From NCBI RefSeq assembly GCF_000150275.1, contig NW_002060948.1, positions 5,312,241 through 5,376,240 on the forward strand: a stretch of 64,000 bases of DNA. The letters are read 5' to 3'. The translations under genes and the position numbers were made by a program. The notes beneath the pieces are model-generated. The model was not told the DNA's origin. It was given only the letters and a program-made list of their open reading frames with translations, and made no database searches. This DNA comes from Trichoplax adhaerens. Taxonomy: Eukaryota; Placozoa; Uniplacotomia; Trichoplacea; Trichoplacidae. Positions within the stretch are counted from its first letter, which is position 1. The number at the start of each line of letters is the position of its first letter. Below, one piece after another: positions 14,701 to 26,166 of the stretch.

Positions 14701-15900
14701 TCACCGTGGTTTCGATTTCCATATCCTTGTATGATAAATCACTTTAACTCCTAATATAATATTATATGAATACAAATTTATTATAATTATACTGTAATCA
14801 TTACGTTAATATAATCGATTATATAACTGACTAACTTTATTAGATTAATAGAATTTCGCATATCTTAATGTCATCTTGATTCACTTTAGTTCAATGGGGT
14901 ATGCCTACTGTCTCTATTGCTAGCGTATTTGGTATGCTAGCGGGAGTATTGGCATCTATGATCGAATCGATTGGCGATTATTACGCTTGTGCTAGACTTG
15001 CTGGTGCTAAACCTCCACCGACGCATGCTATTAATCGCGGTATCGGTATGGAAGGAATAGGATGTGTATTAGCTGGGATGATTGGCACTGGTAGTGGAAC
15101 AACGTCGTACAGTGAAAATATTGGAGCCATTGGTATAACTAGGGTAAGTTATGATTTTATTGAATAAGTTTCTTAACGAAAAAGGCGAAGGATTAATATA
15201 GTTATATCGTGGATTGCATACGAGCACTATCAAATAATTTTTGAACATCATATTTATCATTATGCTAAAGGTTGGTAGTCGGGCTGTAATTCAATGTGGA
15301 GCAATTATAATGGTTATCCTAGCCATATTTAGCAAATTTGGAGCACTTTTTGCATCGATACCTAATCCTGTTGTTGGCGGCGTTTTTATTGTTATGTTTG
15401 GACTAGTAACAGCAGTTGGTATATCCAATTTACAGTACTGTAATATGAATTCGCCGAGAAATATCTTTATCGTTGGTTTGTCACTCATTTTTGGTATGGC
15501 TTTCCCTACTTGGCTGAGAACGGGCACTAATTCATCTGTAATCAAAACTAACGTAGTAGAACTAGATCAAATTATTGTCGTTTTACTCAGTACTAATATT
15601 GCTATTGGAGGAATAATTGCTTTAATCCTTGATAATATTCTTCCTGGTACTGTGGAAGAACGTGGTCTACATATGTGGTCTCAAGAAACTTCGATTGCAT
15701 CGAATGAACTAAGCAATGAATACATAAAAGATATGAAAAGATCATATGATCTTCCGTTTGGACTGTCCGATTTCTTTCATAAATTTACATGTACAAAATA
15801 CCTGCCATTCTGTCCGCCACGTTATGATGATCTGCTCGAAGAATCGGATCAACGTATAGATCTAGAATCTAGAAAAGAATGCATTAATACTGATTTATAA
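11725..15900 (+). CDS. SLC23/NAT family nucleobase-ascorbate-type transporter, copy 2
   Basis: Second member of the array, 608 residues, intact. Exons: 11725-11799, 12111-12129, 12276-12334, 12514-12674, 12994-13103, 13342-13400, 13625-13781, 13924-13948, 14082-14202, 14572-14728, 14890-15143, 15271-15900. The exon lengths match copy 1 exactly. It keeps the Q-H pair, two sequons in the exon 6 loop (N142, N150), the [12 protein letters not shown] motif with E340, and signature [10 protein letters not shown] at 390-399. E at signature position one differs from the Q of copy 1 and points towards a nucleobase rather than ascorbate substrate, as inferred from family knowledge. An uncommon IDPATFY replaces the small-residue run seen in copy 3. 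Closest paralogue is copy 3, with introns alignable throughout and near-identical around exons 5-6. Confidence 0.94.
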
Positions 15901-16424
15901 ACGATTGACTAAATTTAGTACAGCAGTAATTATTAATTGCATTCGTTTCAAATCTGCAACTTTGCCTCTCAAATTTTTTATTCTATTCTATATTACAAAT
16001 AATAATAGTTGATAACCTTATCTCTTATTGAGCAGCATTGAATATTTATTAATTAAAGTACCAGCTTTGTAATATCCATCATAAAAAGGCAACTGTTGTA
16101 ATGCTTTTCTTCCATTCTTAGATGGATGTTCTCCAGCTAATACTCTTATCAACGATGTTAGTCGAGAGCGGTTTAACTTATAAATATTTTCTACTTTTTA
16201 TAACTAGTTCTAATCAGTCGGTGTTTAGTAATCTAGATTGGTAAATTTTTCGAAACTTCTGTCCTCTCTAACTACCGTATAACTGCCTAATTCCATATTC
16301 AAATAATCGTATGCTTTGCTATAACTAGTAAGATTATTAGTGCATGATATTTAAGGACGCCAGTACAGGCTGTGATCTTATTCCATTGTATCGTCTATTT
16401 AAAAATTATCATTACATTACCTAC

Positions 16425-16915
16425 TGTGATAAAGTGTCTTCTCAAAAATACAACACGAACTACAGTTTCTTATAAACTTCACTTTATTACATAAGATTAG
16501 GTTCGTCTCATAGCTACCAAGGACTACCTCGCTTCAATAGGACTATCTCTGAATTATCTTTTACAGCGAAAGCTCGCGGTTTATATACCCCTTGTTACAG
16601 AATGAATTTTACACATTGCAAACATATCTTGCCAATTAAGTCGCAAGATAATAGTTTATCATCGCGCGAGCTATTCATTGTTTACGCGTCTAATTAAAGC
16701 GCCACAATACAATTCTCACAGTACTAACATAATCAGCGCTATCTATTACTATTATGAAATCTTAATGTAAACATCTCAATAGTATCAAGACAATACATAT
16801 GTAAACCTCTGCTACAAATAGATATCTTCAAAATCGCACTATTTAACAAACGAGTACTACTACTTTCGTATAATCTTACAATCATAATCCAAGCTATATT
16901 TTGGGCTGCGCTACA
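16425..16915 (-). mobile_element. Solo LTR, family member 1 (491 bp)
   Basis: The segment begins TGTGATAAAGTG and ends GGGCTGCGCTACA, the reverse complement of the element at 25685-26166. Read on the minus strand it has the TG...CA ends expected of a retroviral-type LTR. Flanking 5-mers are CCTAC (16420-16424) and CGTAC (16916-16920), a target duplication with one mismatch. No internal retrotransposon genes adjoin it, so it is a solo LTR left by recombination. Confidence 0.8.
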
Positions 16916-17820
16916 CGTACATTACGATAGCAATGGATCTAATATTGATATGAATGATATCCTTACTTGTAGGGAAAATATGATTGCATTCAATTATGAA
17001 ATAACTGAAATCACATTGGTCCCAAAATAATGGATGGACAATCTTAGTTTGCTAAAATAAAACTTGATGCACTTATAACACTTTATGTTTACACTTAGCA
17101 AGGTTGATAAAATAAAATTTAATTTATTGATTATGTGTAACTAATTATAATTAACTAGTACAAAGTCCCATCGTTATGCTGACGGATTACGTTGTTATAA
17201 TATTACAAACTCCCGTCGCTTTGGTGGCGGATTATATTCTTATAATATGATACTTATAGAATATTATTTTACAATAATACTTCAGACGTGACTCGGCCTT
17301 GTCCTCATTTACTACACTAATCCATGATGGTCATTTTACGGATTCCAGTAGTACTCTTCTATACGTTAACGTTACAAAATATATCACAGTTACTATTCAG
17401 GAATTTGATTTTACCCAGTAATGAGAGGTTATTAACATCCATTCACGTTAAAAGTGATGATTTAAACAGTTATGTATAATGCATTACATGAAGATAATAA
17501 ATGTAATGAGCCATTTACTCTCTTACATCAGAATGTACTATAAATTTGTTACTTTTCTATTTTAAGACTAAGAAATCAATATTCAACGCGGCAAACTATG
17601 TGCAATACCTAAAGTTCACTACTATACTTGGCTGTATGTCTCAATCACCTGAATAGTACCATACGGTGGGCCAGAGGTATTTCTAGTTCAAATCGATGAC
17701 ACCTGTTAACGCTAATGCTACAGTGTCCACTCACCACTATACAGTGAAAATACTGTAAAGTACAGTACTTAATACTGTGAGGTACTGTACTGTCATGAAT
17801 CACTAAAAGAAAACCCGGGT

Positions 17821-17845
17821 CGGACCGGACCGGATCGGAACGGAC
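17821..17845. repeat. Short CGGAC-type tandem repeat
   Basis: About five units of CGGAC, with variants CGGAT and CGGAA, lie in tandem. It is a small GC-rich microsatellite in otherwise AT-rich DNA, close to CTGTAC-rich sequence. No function is visible. Confidence 0.6.
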
Positions 17846-18734
17846 ATAGATTAACAACCCCACCCAAAGCAGACAGAGATTGGCCGAAAATGGAAAAAAA
17901 AAAAATAAAAAATAGTGTAAGAAGGAGGAGTTAGTATGGACATCTTCGATCTGCTTTTTCGGCAGTACATGCACGAATTTGAACACATTGATGGGTTATA
18001 GAACTCATCCACGGTACAATATTATAGATTCAAGTTAATTTCAACCAAAGATCGCTTCATAAAAAGAATAGAGTAACTGAGTTAATCGTGAATGTGGCAT
18101 ACTAGAGTAACAACGTTGGATGGTATTTGGAAGAGTAAATTACAACATGAGTCGAAAATATGACATTTCGTGTCCAGTCCAGGTGTTATTTTAGTAGTGC
18201 AGATTGGGGATACTCTACTGTATTTTGAAGCGTACAATTGATGTCAACTAGTAGACACCATATAGGTAAAAGGAAAAAATTGACTTGTTATACTTTGCGT
18301 ACTGTTCTTGTGCTTGCTACTTTACTCTACCATGCACTAATATTAGCTAGGGAGACCACCGGCAAGGCAGCGGGTGATGATTTTGCAGCATATTGCTCGT
18401 AGTGTAGAGCCAGTTTTATATACAGTATATCTGATATACGGACACGTATCGTATAGCTACTAGGTTTTCGCCTAAAGAAAACGAGAGAGGGACAGGGAAT
18501 GATTTTTCATAGACCAAAATATCAGGACCGAGTACAATATGTTGCTGGTCATTTTAACTGTACTATGCTGAACATCACCACCGCGCTTGCAAATTAGCTG
18601 CCATCGTTTTGTACAGTTTGAGATGGTCACAACTCGAGTATCCTATGTAAGGTTACATTTCAAGAGCAAAATGATCTGATAGTATTCTTGATATTAATTG
18701 TTTTAAAATCATCCAGTCTAATAGCACATCGACC

Positions 18735-20045
18735 AATAGCTGGTTACAGTTACTGTAAGAAAAAACAGGATAATGTATGTCATCCTATTTGAACAAGTCC
18801 TGCATCTCGTAATCTGAAACATGAATTAATTAATTAATCTACCAATTTATATGGACTATAGTTGCAATCGGACAGTGCAATTTCCTTTTTTTTTTTTTAT
18901 TTCCTTTAATAGCAAACAGCTGGAGATATTTTGAAGTAACTGGATTAAAATATCAGTTATGTAGTCTTATTTATTATTTGGATAGTACTTTCTTCAAAAA
19001 TATGCTATCAGTTCAAAACTGAATAATTAGTCAGACGACTATTATAATAATTATTTTATCCAAGCAACCTAAATCATAGTATCTTTGACAAATCTTAAAT
19101 CCTTCAATCGATAGTAGAAGATGATTTGATGCACTTTTACACGCTTATGACCGTAAAAGACTCCAAGATCAGTAGCAGCTTACTTCTATGCCTTATAGTA
19201 ATCCTTCATAAAGTACAATGCTTGAGTCAGTTAGATGTATCAGGAGAATACTCGTATTTGTTATTCGTTTACAGAACACCATTTGCCATTAACAATTCAC
19301 GCCTATATGCACGAGACCAGCTAGTTCTCCAAAAGGCCCAGCCCATACATCTCCATCAGTAGTAGAAAACAAACATTTCTATAATTTGTGCCGAGCCTAT
19401 AGACTTGAATAAAATTATGGGACATACGCAGTCTCAATCGTGATTAGCCGTTGCAACAAATGATTTTTTTATTATATTTATTGCATTTACCAATAAACTT
19501 CATCATACAGGATTAACTAAAGTTAGATTTGGAGGCTACCATTAAAATTTACTGACGATTCCTAATGATGATCCTGTTACAAAATATCAAGCATCACCAC
19601 AGAAATTAAATTAAATAGAGCTAATAATTTATCGTTCCATCACGAATATCGTCTATCTTTTTTTATTAAAACATGATACCGCATAAGTCATTAGCATTGC
19701 TGAAACGGCAACATAAAACTTAGTATATTAGGTTTCATAATAGCTAAAGAAGTACAGCCATACAAGTTTTACATATTAGCAATATCAGCATCGAAAATCC
19801 TGATCGTAATTACAAGCATAAAGATATTTTGCTTACCGTTAATTGATGGAAATTAAACTTAGCGCTGTAATAATGTCTGATTACAGACCCTTTCAATAAC
19901 GCAAACTGTACTTGTGACTTGCACTACCCGTCTACCCCTAACCTTATTAATGTGCATCGTATACGAACATGCATAATAAACTAAAAGGGTCCAATAAGGA
20001 CTACACATGGAAGCAGAACTGTTGTTGGCGCTAGCTTAAGGCTGG
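18735..20045 (+). repeat. Duplicated intergenic block, member B
   Basis: Counterpart of 10115-11285, upstream of transporter copy 3. It begins near GGTTACAGTTACTGTAAG and ends near ATGGAAGCAGAACTGTTGTT. After this block, copy 3 has about 1.2 kb to its ATG against about 0.44 kb in copy 2, so one of the two gained or lost some 0.8 kb. Confidence 0.6.
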
Positions 20046-21089
20046 AAATACTTTATTTTCTCAACAGTAACCCACATTGAACGCAGTTTTCTAGATCAAT
20101 TTCACCCAAATAAGTTGTAAAGCTACACTTAATATTCCTTTGTATCCCTAATTATGCTATATACGTATTTTGCTGCCACGATGATTCGATATTAATTACG
20201 ACTATTTGCCTTCTTGCTACAATCAAGTTCAATTTCTTGATTTATTTTAGATAATTAATTAAAGTCTATATTGAAACATCAATACATTGAGTTTTTGGAG
20301 AGTATAATACTTTTGCCTTAGTATCAGTTTATAGATACAATCGAGTTAGTGTTAATTTTGTATTTATTGTTTTACTGGGCTGCATCTATTTAATGCATAT
20401 CAGGGTCATCATTGTCTACTTACTATTTTTTGTCATCCAACAGAATTTGTGTCAATAGCCTATTAAAGCGATTGTACCTTCATAGACCTCTAGGCACTGG
20501 AGTACTGTACTATATGCTAATTTTTTATCATACAGTACTTGATAATGAATTAAACTCCATCAATGAATATAATGAAATTAATTGTATACTATACTTAATA
20601 TATTGTTGTACATGGCCGTCCTTCAATGACTTAAGTAAATATACTTATGCTCCTTAGTTACATAACATTAGCGTATTATTTAATGAGCTATAAGTAAGAC
20701 GGGACGGTATATGAATGAAATAAAAATGAAAAAGTACCATCAACTCGACACTATTTGCTATTTTTATGACTAAATCAAGCAAATTATCATATTTAAAAGA
20801 GTTTTAATATGAAGCGTATTAACTTATCCGTACATGTATCTTCAAACGTAAAAATGTATCATGACGATAACCTTAGTGTGTAGTTCTATATGGAGTTAAA
20901 AATATTACTTCTGTTTGAACCAACGTTGAAGCGTATAAAACAAATCGCTGTATTATCTTCTTCCTTGATCTCATATCGCGCCCACAGTCTCGTAGAAAAA
21001 AGGAAAGGATAATTACTGGAAGAAAAGTCTGAACAAAAGATATTTAAATTTACTTCAAACTGCAGGACATTTCTTATATTATTTCGCTT

Positions 21090-21112
21090 AAGACCACCCC
21101 GGTATTACGTCA
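21090..21112 (+). promoter_or_regulatory. Shared upstream element of transporter copy 3
   Basis: AAGACCACCCCGGTA followed by TTACGTCA is probably the best-preserved form of the element shared by the array. It lies about 155-175 bases before the ATG. The GAACAAAAGAT/TTTAAATTTA box seen before copy 1 is also present, near 21035. Confidence 0.55.
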
Positions 21113-21264
21113 AAAATAGTTACAAAAAAATAAATACATTGCTACAATACAATACAAATACAAGGATACATTGCCTGTATAATGTGCCATATTTCTGCGA
21201 GATATGTTACTGGTAATTAAGTGAGTCACCACTTCGGGAATAAAATCTCTTCGTAACATTAGCA

Positions 21265-24200
21265 ATGGCGACTCATTCCAATGATGATACAACGACAGAA
21301 AACTGCCAACAGGAAAATCACGACGGTACTACCAAGGTATAATAGTTTCACTTGGTACAAATAAAATAGGTGTTAGCAACTTATGTTTTATATCACTTGT
21401 GTTTTAGCAACGGTTGATATCTTTCTCTAATGTTACAATCAATTAAGGGCTAGGTTAACGTTTTTAAATATCAAGATAAAGTCTTGATGAATAAATTTAC
21501 TGTTGCTGCGGATATCGATTTCGCTAACTTTATTGAGTGCTAATAGATAATCCAATATTCTAAATGTCATATTAACATTCAGATTATTAATTATATCTTT
21601 TTTATTCTATCATTTCAATCCATTTAAATCATGATCCAGAATGATAAGAAACGCTTTGGTAAGTATATGATGCCCATCGATTATGATTGATTTTTCTATT
21701 GCGAAATATATTCATTAAAATAATTAATCAAACCATTCTGGATCACTTTTTTTAGTTATCTATGAACTTCATGAAGTTCCTCCATTTCTATATACTATTG
21801 GTCTAGGTTTACAAGTAATGACTTAGTCTTACATGAACTCGGGTTTAATTCTACGATAGTAATATGACTGGTTCTTTTTTACTAGATTGATTTTATTTTC
21901 ATTAAACATTTTCAATATTATTACAGTGAACTCTTGGCGCTATTCGAGTATAATTGATTGATTAATAACTGTTCCTATTATTTTCTATAGCATTACTTGA
22001 CTATGTTTGGGGCTACTATTTCTTTACCATTTGTGCTAGCGGCACCTCTGTGCATTGGGAATAACAATCCATTAGCTATAAGCGACTTGATTTCCACCAT
22101 TTTTTTTGTATCTGGCATTGCTACGTTATTGCAAGCAACATTTGGTATCAGGTTTGTCACAATTTTATTATTTGTATAACTCGTATTACCGTGGATTGGT
22201 TCAAATACGGATGTAGTTATGTACTTACTAAATCAGAACAGAGGAACTAAAACTCTAGTTTTATTTTACTGTCAGTCTTTTGGATTTTTGAGCTAATCAA
22301 GATTGAGCGATTTAATTTCCGCAGCATTATTAAACTCAGCCTGCTATAAATTGCTAACAGTTTATATGATAGCAGTGATTCTACCGTTACGCAAATGGCT
22401 CGCATATCTAATTATAATTAACTTAGTGATCAAATTGTTCATGGTATCATCAATAGACATGTTACTAACTACAGTCAGTGGCGCAAAGGTCTTACCTAAT
22501 TTTATTCTAACTATTGACCTAGAACCCTTTTATTATGAATAAGAAATGAAAATAGCTAGCTTCTATACGAAAAGTTATCGGTAGACATACAACCTTTAAC
22601 GCCCGCTATAATGTAGTTTTTTTTGTATCGTATAATACACCTATTTTAACTACATAGTGCTGCACTTTCGTGATTGTTTACATAACTATAGTCATTTCAT
22701 TAACAAATAAATGATTAACAAACAAAATTTACAGGCTGCCAATCGTGCAAGGAGGATCCTTTGCCTTTGTAGCACCAATTGTCGCTATTATGGCACTTGA
22801 TAAATGGAAGGATACTTGTAGTCCGAATGTTTTGCCTTGGGCAAGTAAGTTATTTTAAAGAATTTTATTATCATCTTCTTCGCTCATGTTTCGCTATATA
22901 CCATGTACACTTGTACAGTACATGATTAACATTTATCAGAATAGTGTAGTATATGCTTGCATTATTCTTTCTTGACCCACTTATATATGCTATCACTTTA
23001 TTGATTGCCAGATATAAGTTGAGGGTGAGGCAATGAAAGAATACTTTATTGCTAACTAAATAACATTTTCCTTGATGATCTACGTAGACCTGACATTGGC
23101 CCAGCAAAGAAATCAAACAGAAATGTGGCAATCTCGCATACGAGAGGTAAATTTTCTTTATATAGTTAGTTAGCCAGTTGTAATGGCTAAGTAACGGTAG
23201 GACGATAAATTTACACATTTCTGTAGAAATGTAATTATGTCTTCTTTATAAAGCCAAAGTCTAGATAATTTTAAGGTCTTCAATATATTTACTATACTAA
23301 CAACTTGTTTATATTTAAACTACCAGCGTATGTTCAAGCTAGTAATAATAATCTTATATTTATCAAAAGATCCAAGGAGGTATCATGCTATCATCGCTGT
23401 TTCAAATAATCATTGGTTTTTCTGGTATAATTGGACTTTGTCTAAGATTTATTGGACCGATCACTATTGCTCCTACGATTACTTTGGTTGGATTAACGTT
23501 AATCGATGCGGCTACATTTTATTCGTGTAAGGAAATGATTAATATTTATATCTGATTAATAGAACTTCAATTGTGTAGAGATTTATAGTCATATATTTAC
23601 TTATGATAATCTGTTTATAGTAAAATAAATTTCAAATATTAATTTCTTTAATATTGACTATATGTTATCCATTTTCATTATAGCTTCTCATTGGGGCATG
23701 GCGTTATTGTAAATATAATTTATATTATAATGAAGTAAAATGTTAAATCATATTACTCAAACTAAATTTAAATGTTAGAAAAAATGATTCCTAATAGGCG
23801 TATTTCGCTCTTTACGCATTGAATTTTTAGGACAATATTCTTTATTGCCCTTTTCTCACAAGTTCTGGAAAGATTTCCTGTCCCAATGCCCGCTTTCAAA
23901 AGAGGAAAAGGCTGTTATGTCACTAGAGTTCACATATTCAGGCTCTTCCCGGTATGAAATTAGTTGAAGTAAATTTTATCCTTATTAGAAGTGAGATGCA
24001 GTAATACAGCATCAAACTTTGCGATAAGAATGGTTTTAGAATAGTATAAAATTAATCCTTTATCTTATATACGTAAATATTATAAAGGTAAAATACTAAG
24101 ATTATTTTGAGATCGATATAAATAATAAAATCTTCAGAAAATAGTAAACTGGAGTAACCTTTGTGTTTTATAAGTAGTCTCCAATTCGTCTGCATATGAT

Positions 24201-25617
24201 GTAGTAATGATATTTAGAGTATAACATATCAATATTCTGATAAATTTCCCTAAATTTAGGTATTGATTGCTATCATAGTATCATGGATCGTATCGGCTAT
24301 CCTTACAGCTGCTGGTGCTTTCCCTTCTGATCGAACTAATCCAACTTACTTTGCTAGAACCGATGCAAGAATTTCTGTACTGGAAACGTCACCGTGGTTT
24401 CGATTTCCATATCCTTGTATGATGAGTGCATTAACAAATGACTTTAACTCCTAATATAATATTATATGAATACAAATTATTACAATTTTACTGTAATCAT
24501 CAAGTTAATATAGTCATATAACTGATTAACTATCTAACTTTTTTAGATTAATGGAATTACGCATATTTTAATATCATATTGACTCAATTTACTGATTACA
24601 ATTAATTTAACTTTAGTCCAATGGGGTACACCAACAATCTCTGTTGCTAGTGTATTTGGTATGTTAGCGGGAGTATTGGCATCTATGATCGAATCGATTG
24701 GCGATTATTACGCTTGTGCTAGACTTGCTGGTGCTAAACCTCCACCGACACACGCTATTAATCGCGGTATCGGTATGGAAGGAATAGGATGTGTATTAGC
24801 TGGGATGATTGGCACTGGTAGTGGAACGACCTCATACAGTGAAAATATTGGAGCCATTGGTATAACTAGGGTAGGTTATGATTTTTTTAAATAGTTTTAT
24901 TAACGAGAGAGACAAAGTATCAATACGGTTGTATCATGAATTGAATGTAAAATAATCTGTGATTTTTCCCGTTTCGTTATATCGAAGGTGGCTAGTCGTG
25001 CTGTAATCCAATGTGGAGCAGTAATAATGATCATCTTAGCTATTATAAGCAAATTTGGAGCGCTTTTTGCATCGATACCTAATCCTGTTGTCGGCGGCGT
25101 TTTTATTGTTATGTTTGGACTAGTAACGGCAGTCGGTATATCCAATCTGCAATTCTGTAATATGAATTTGCCAAGAAATATCTTTATCGTTGGTTTGTCA
25201 CTCATTTTTGGTATGGCTTTTCCTACTTGGCTGAGAACGGGCACTAATTCATCTGTAATTAAAACTACTGTAAAAGAACTAGATCAAATTATTGTCGTTT
25301 TACTCAGTACTAACATTGCTATTGGAGGATTGGTAGCTTTAATCCTTGATAATGTAATACCTGGTACTTTGGAAGATCGTGGTATGCATATTTGGCATCA
25401 AGAATCTTCGAAGGCATCAAATCAGATGAGTAATGAATACGTGAAAGAAATGAAAAGAACATATGATCTTCCGTTTGGACTGTCCAATTTCTTTCATAAA
25501 TTTACATGTACAAAATACCTGCCATTCTGTCCACCGCGTTACGATGATTTGACCGATGAATCAGAGCAATATCTAGATCCAGAGACTGGAAAAGAATATC
25601 TTAGTTATAGATTATAA
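21265..25617 (+). CDS. SLC23/NAT family nucleobase-ascorbate-type transporter, copy 3
   Basis: Third member, 607 residues, intact. Exons: 21265-21336, 21640-21658, 21756-21814, 21991-22151, 22735-22844, 23088-23146, 23370-23526, 23684-23708, 23831-23951, 24260-24416, 24617-24870, 24988-25617. Exon 1 is one codon shorter than in copies 1 and 2; all other exon lengths are the same. It keeps the Q-H pair, sequons at N141 and N149, E339 in the ESIGDY motif and signature [10 protein letters not shown] at 389-398. Intron 4 is 583 bases against 319 in copy 2, through an insertion at about 22230-22500. A 97-base run spanning the end of intron 4 and the start of exon 5 is identical to copy 2. A solo LTR sits 67 bases after the stop. 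Predicted to import nucleobase-type substrates, from the E in the signature. Confidence 0.94.
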
Positions 25618-25684
25618 GTAACTAATTAATAGCATAGCAGTAATTATTAATTACTTTACTTTCAAATTTCGAACTATTACTTCC

Positions 25685-26166
25685 TGTAGTGCAGCCCCAA
25701 ATATAGCTTAGATTACTATTATAAGACTGTACGAGAATAACTTAACTTGTAAGCTAGAGTGTAAGATTGTGTAAGAGTCTATTTGTAGAAGACGTTTACA
25801 ATACGTATTGCAGCGAATCTATTAAGATGTTTATATAAAGATCTGAGATATAAATAGATTTGCGCTAAGTATGCTAGTACTGTAAGTATTGTATTGTAAT
25901 GCTTTAAATAGACGCGCGATTTATGAATAGATTGCGCGATAGTAAATTTATATCTGATCTTGCGACTTAATGGGCAAGATAAGATTTGTTACAGTAAAAG
26001 CATTCTGCAACTAATCGTGTATAAATCGTGAATTTTGCTGTAATAAGTAGATTGTCAGATAGTCAGATAGTCCTTGGTAGTTAGACGAACCTAACTTCTG
26101 TAATAAAGTGAAATTTGCAAGAAACTGTAGTTCTTGATTCATTGTTTTGAAGATCACTTTATCACA
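25685..26166 (+). mobile_element. Solo LTR, family member 2 (482 bp), in the 3' flank of copy 3
   Basis: It starts TGTAGTGCAGCCCC and ends CTTTATCACA, flanked by a perfect 5-bp target duplication CTTCC (25680-25684 and 26167-26171). The sequence on either side joins to resemble the 3' flank of copies 1 and 2, so the element landed in a pre-existing copy 3 flank, probably its 3' UTR. It may therefore supply a polyadenylation signal to copy 3, which is inference. No internal retroelement genes are present. Confidence 0.88.

Larger units (their letters stand above)
15901..21080. other. Intergenic region between transporter copies 2 and 3
   Basis: After the 3' flank of copy 2 (15901 to about 16170, related to the flank of copy 1) come a solo LTR (16425-16915), a stretch with many CTGTAC/GTACAG motifs (about 17700-17800) and a short CGGAC-type repeat (17821-17845). 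Next comes the duplicated block at 18735-20045, then about 1 kb of featureless AT-rich DNA. The 113-residue minus-strand frame at 17645-17986 is low-complexity across its middle and shows no family. No gene is supported. Confidence 0.5.

Noticed and set aside
17645-17986. 113-codon minus-strand frame
   Set aside because: It spans a poly-A run and the CGGAC microsatellite, so the frame is a composition effect.
19126-19362. 78-codon + strand frame in the duplicated intergenic block
   Set aside because: The matching part of the other block (about 10505-10720) has stops and indels, so the frame is not conserved.
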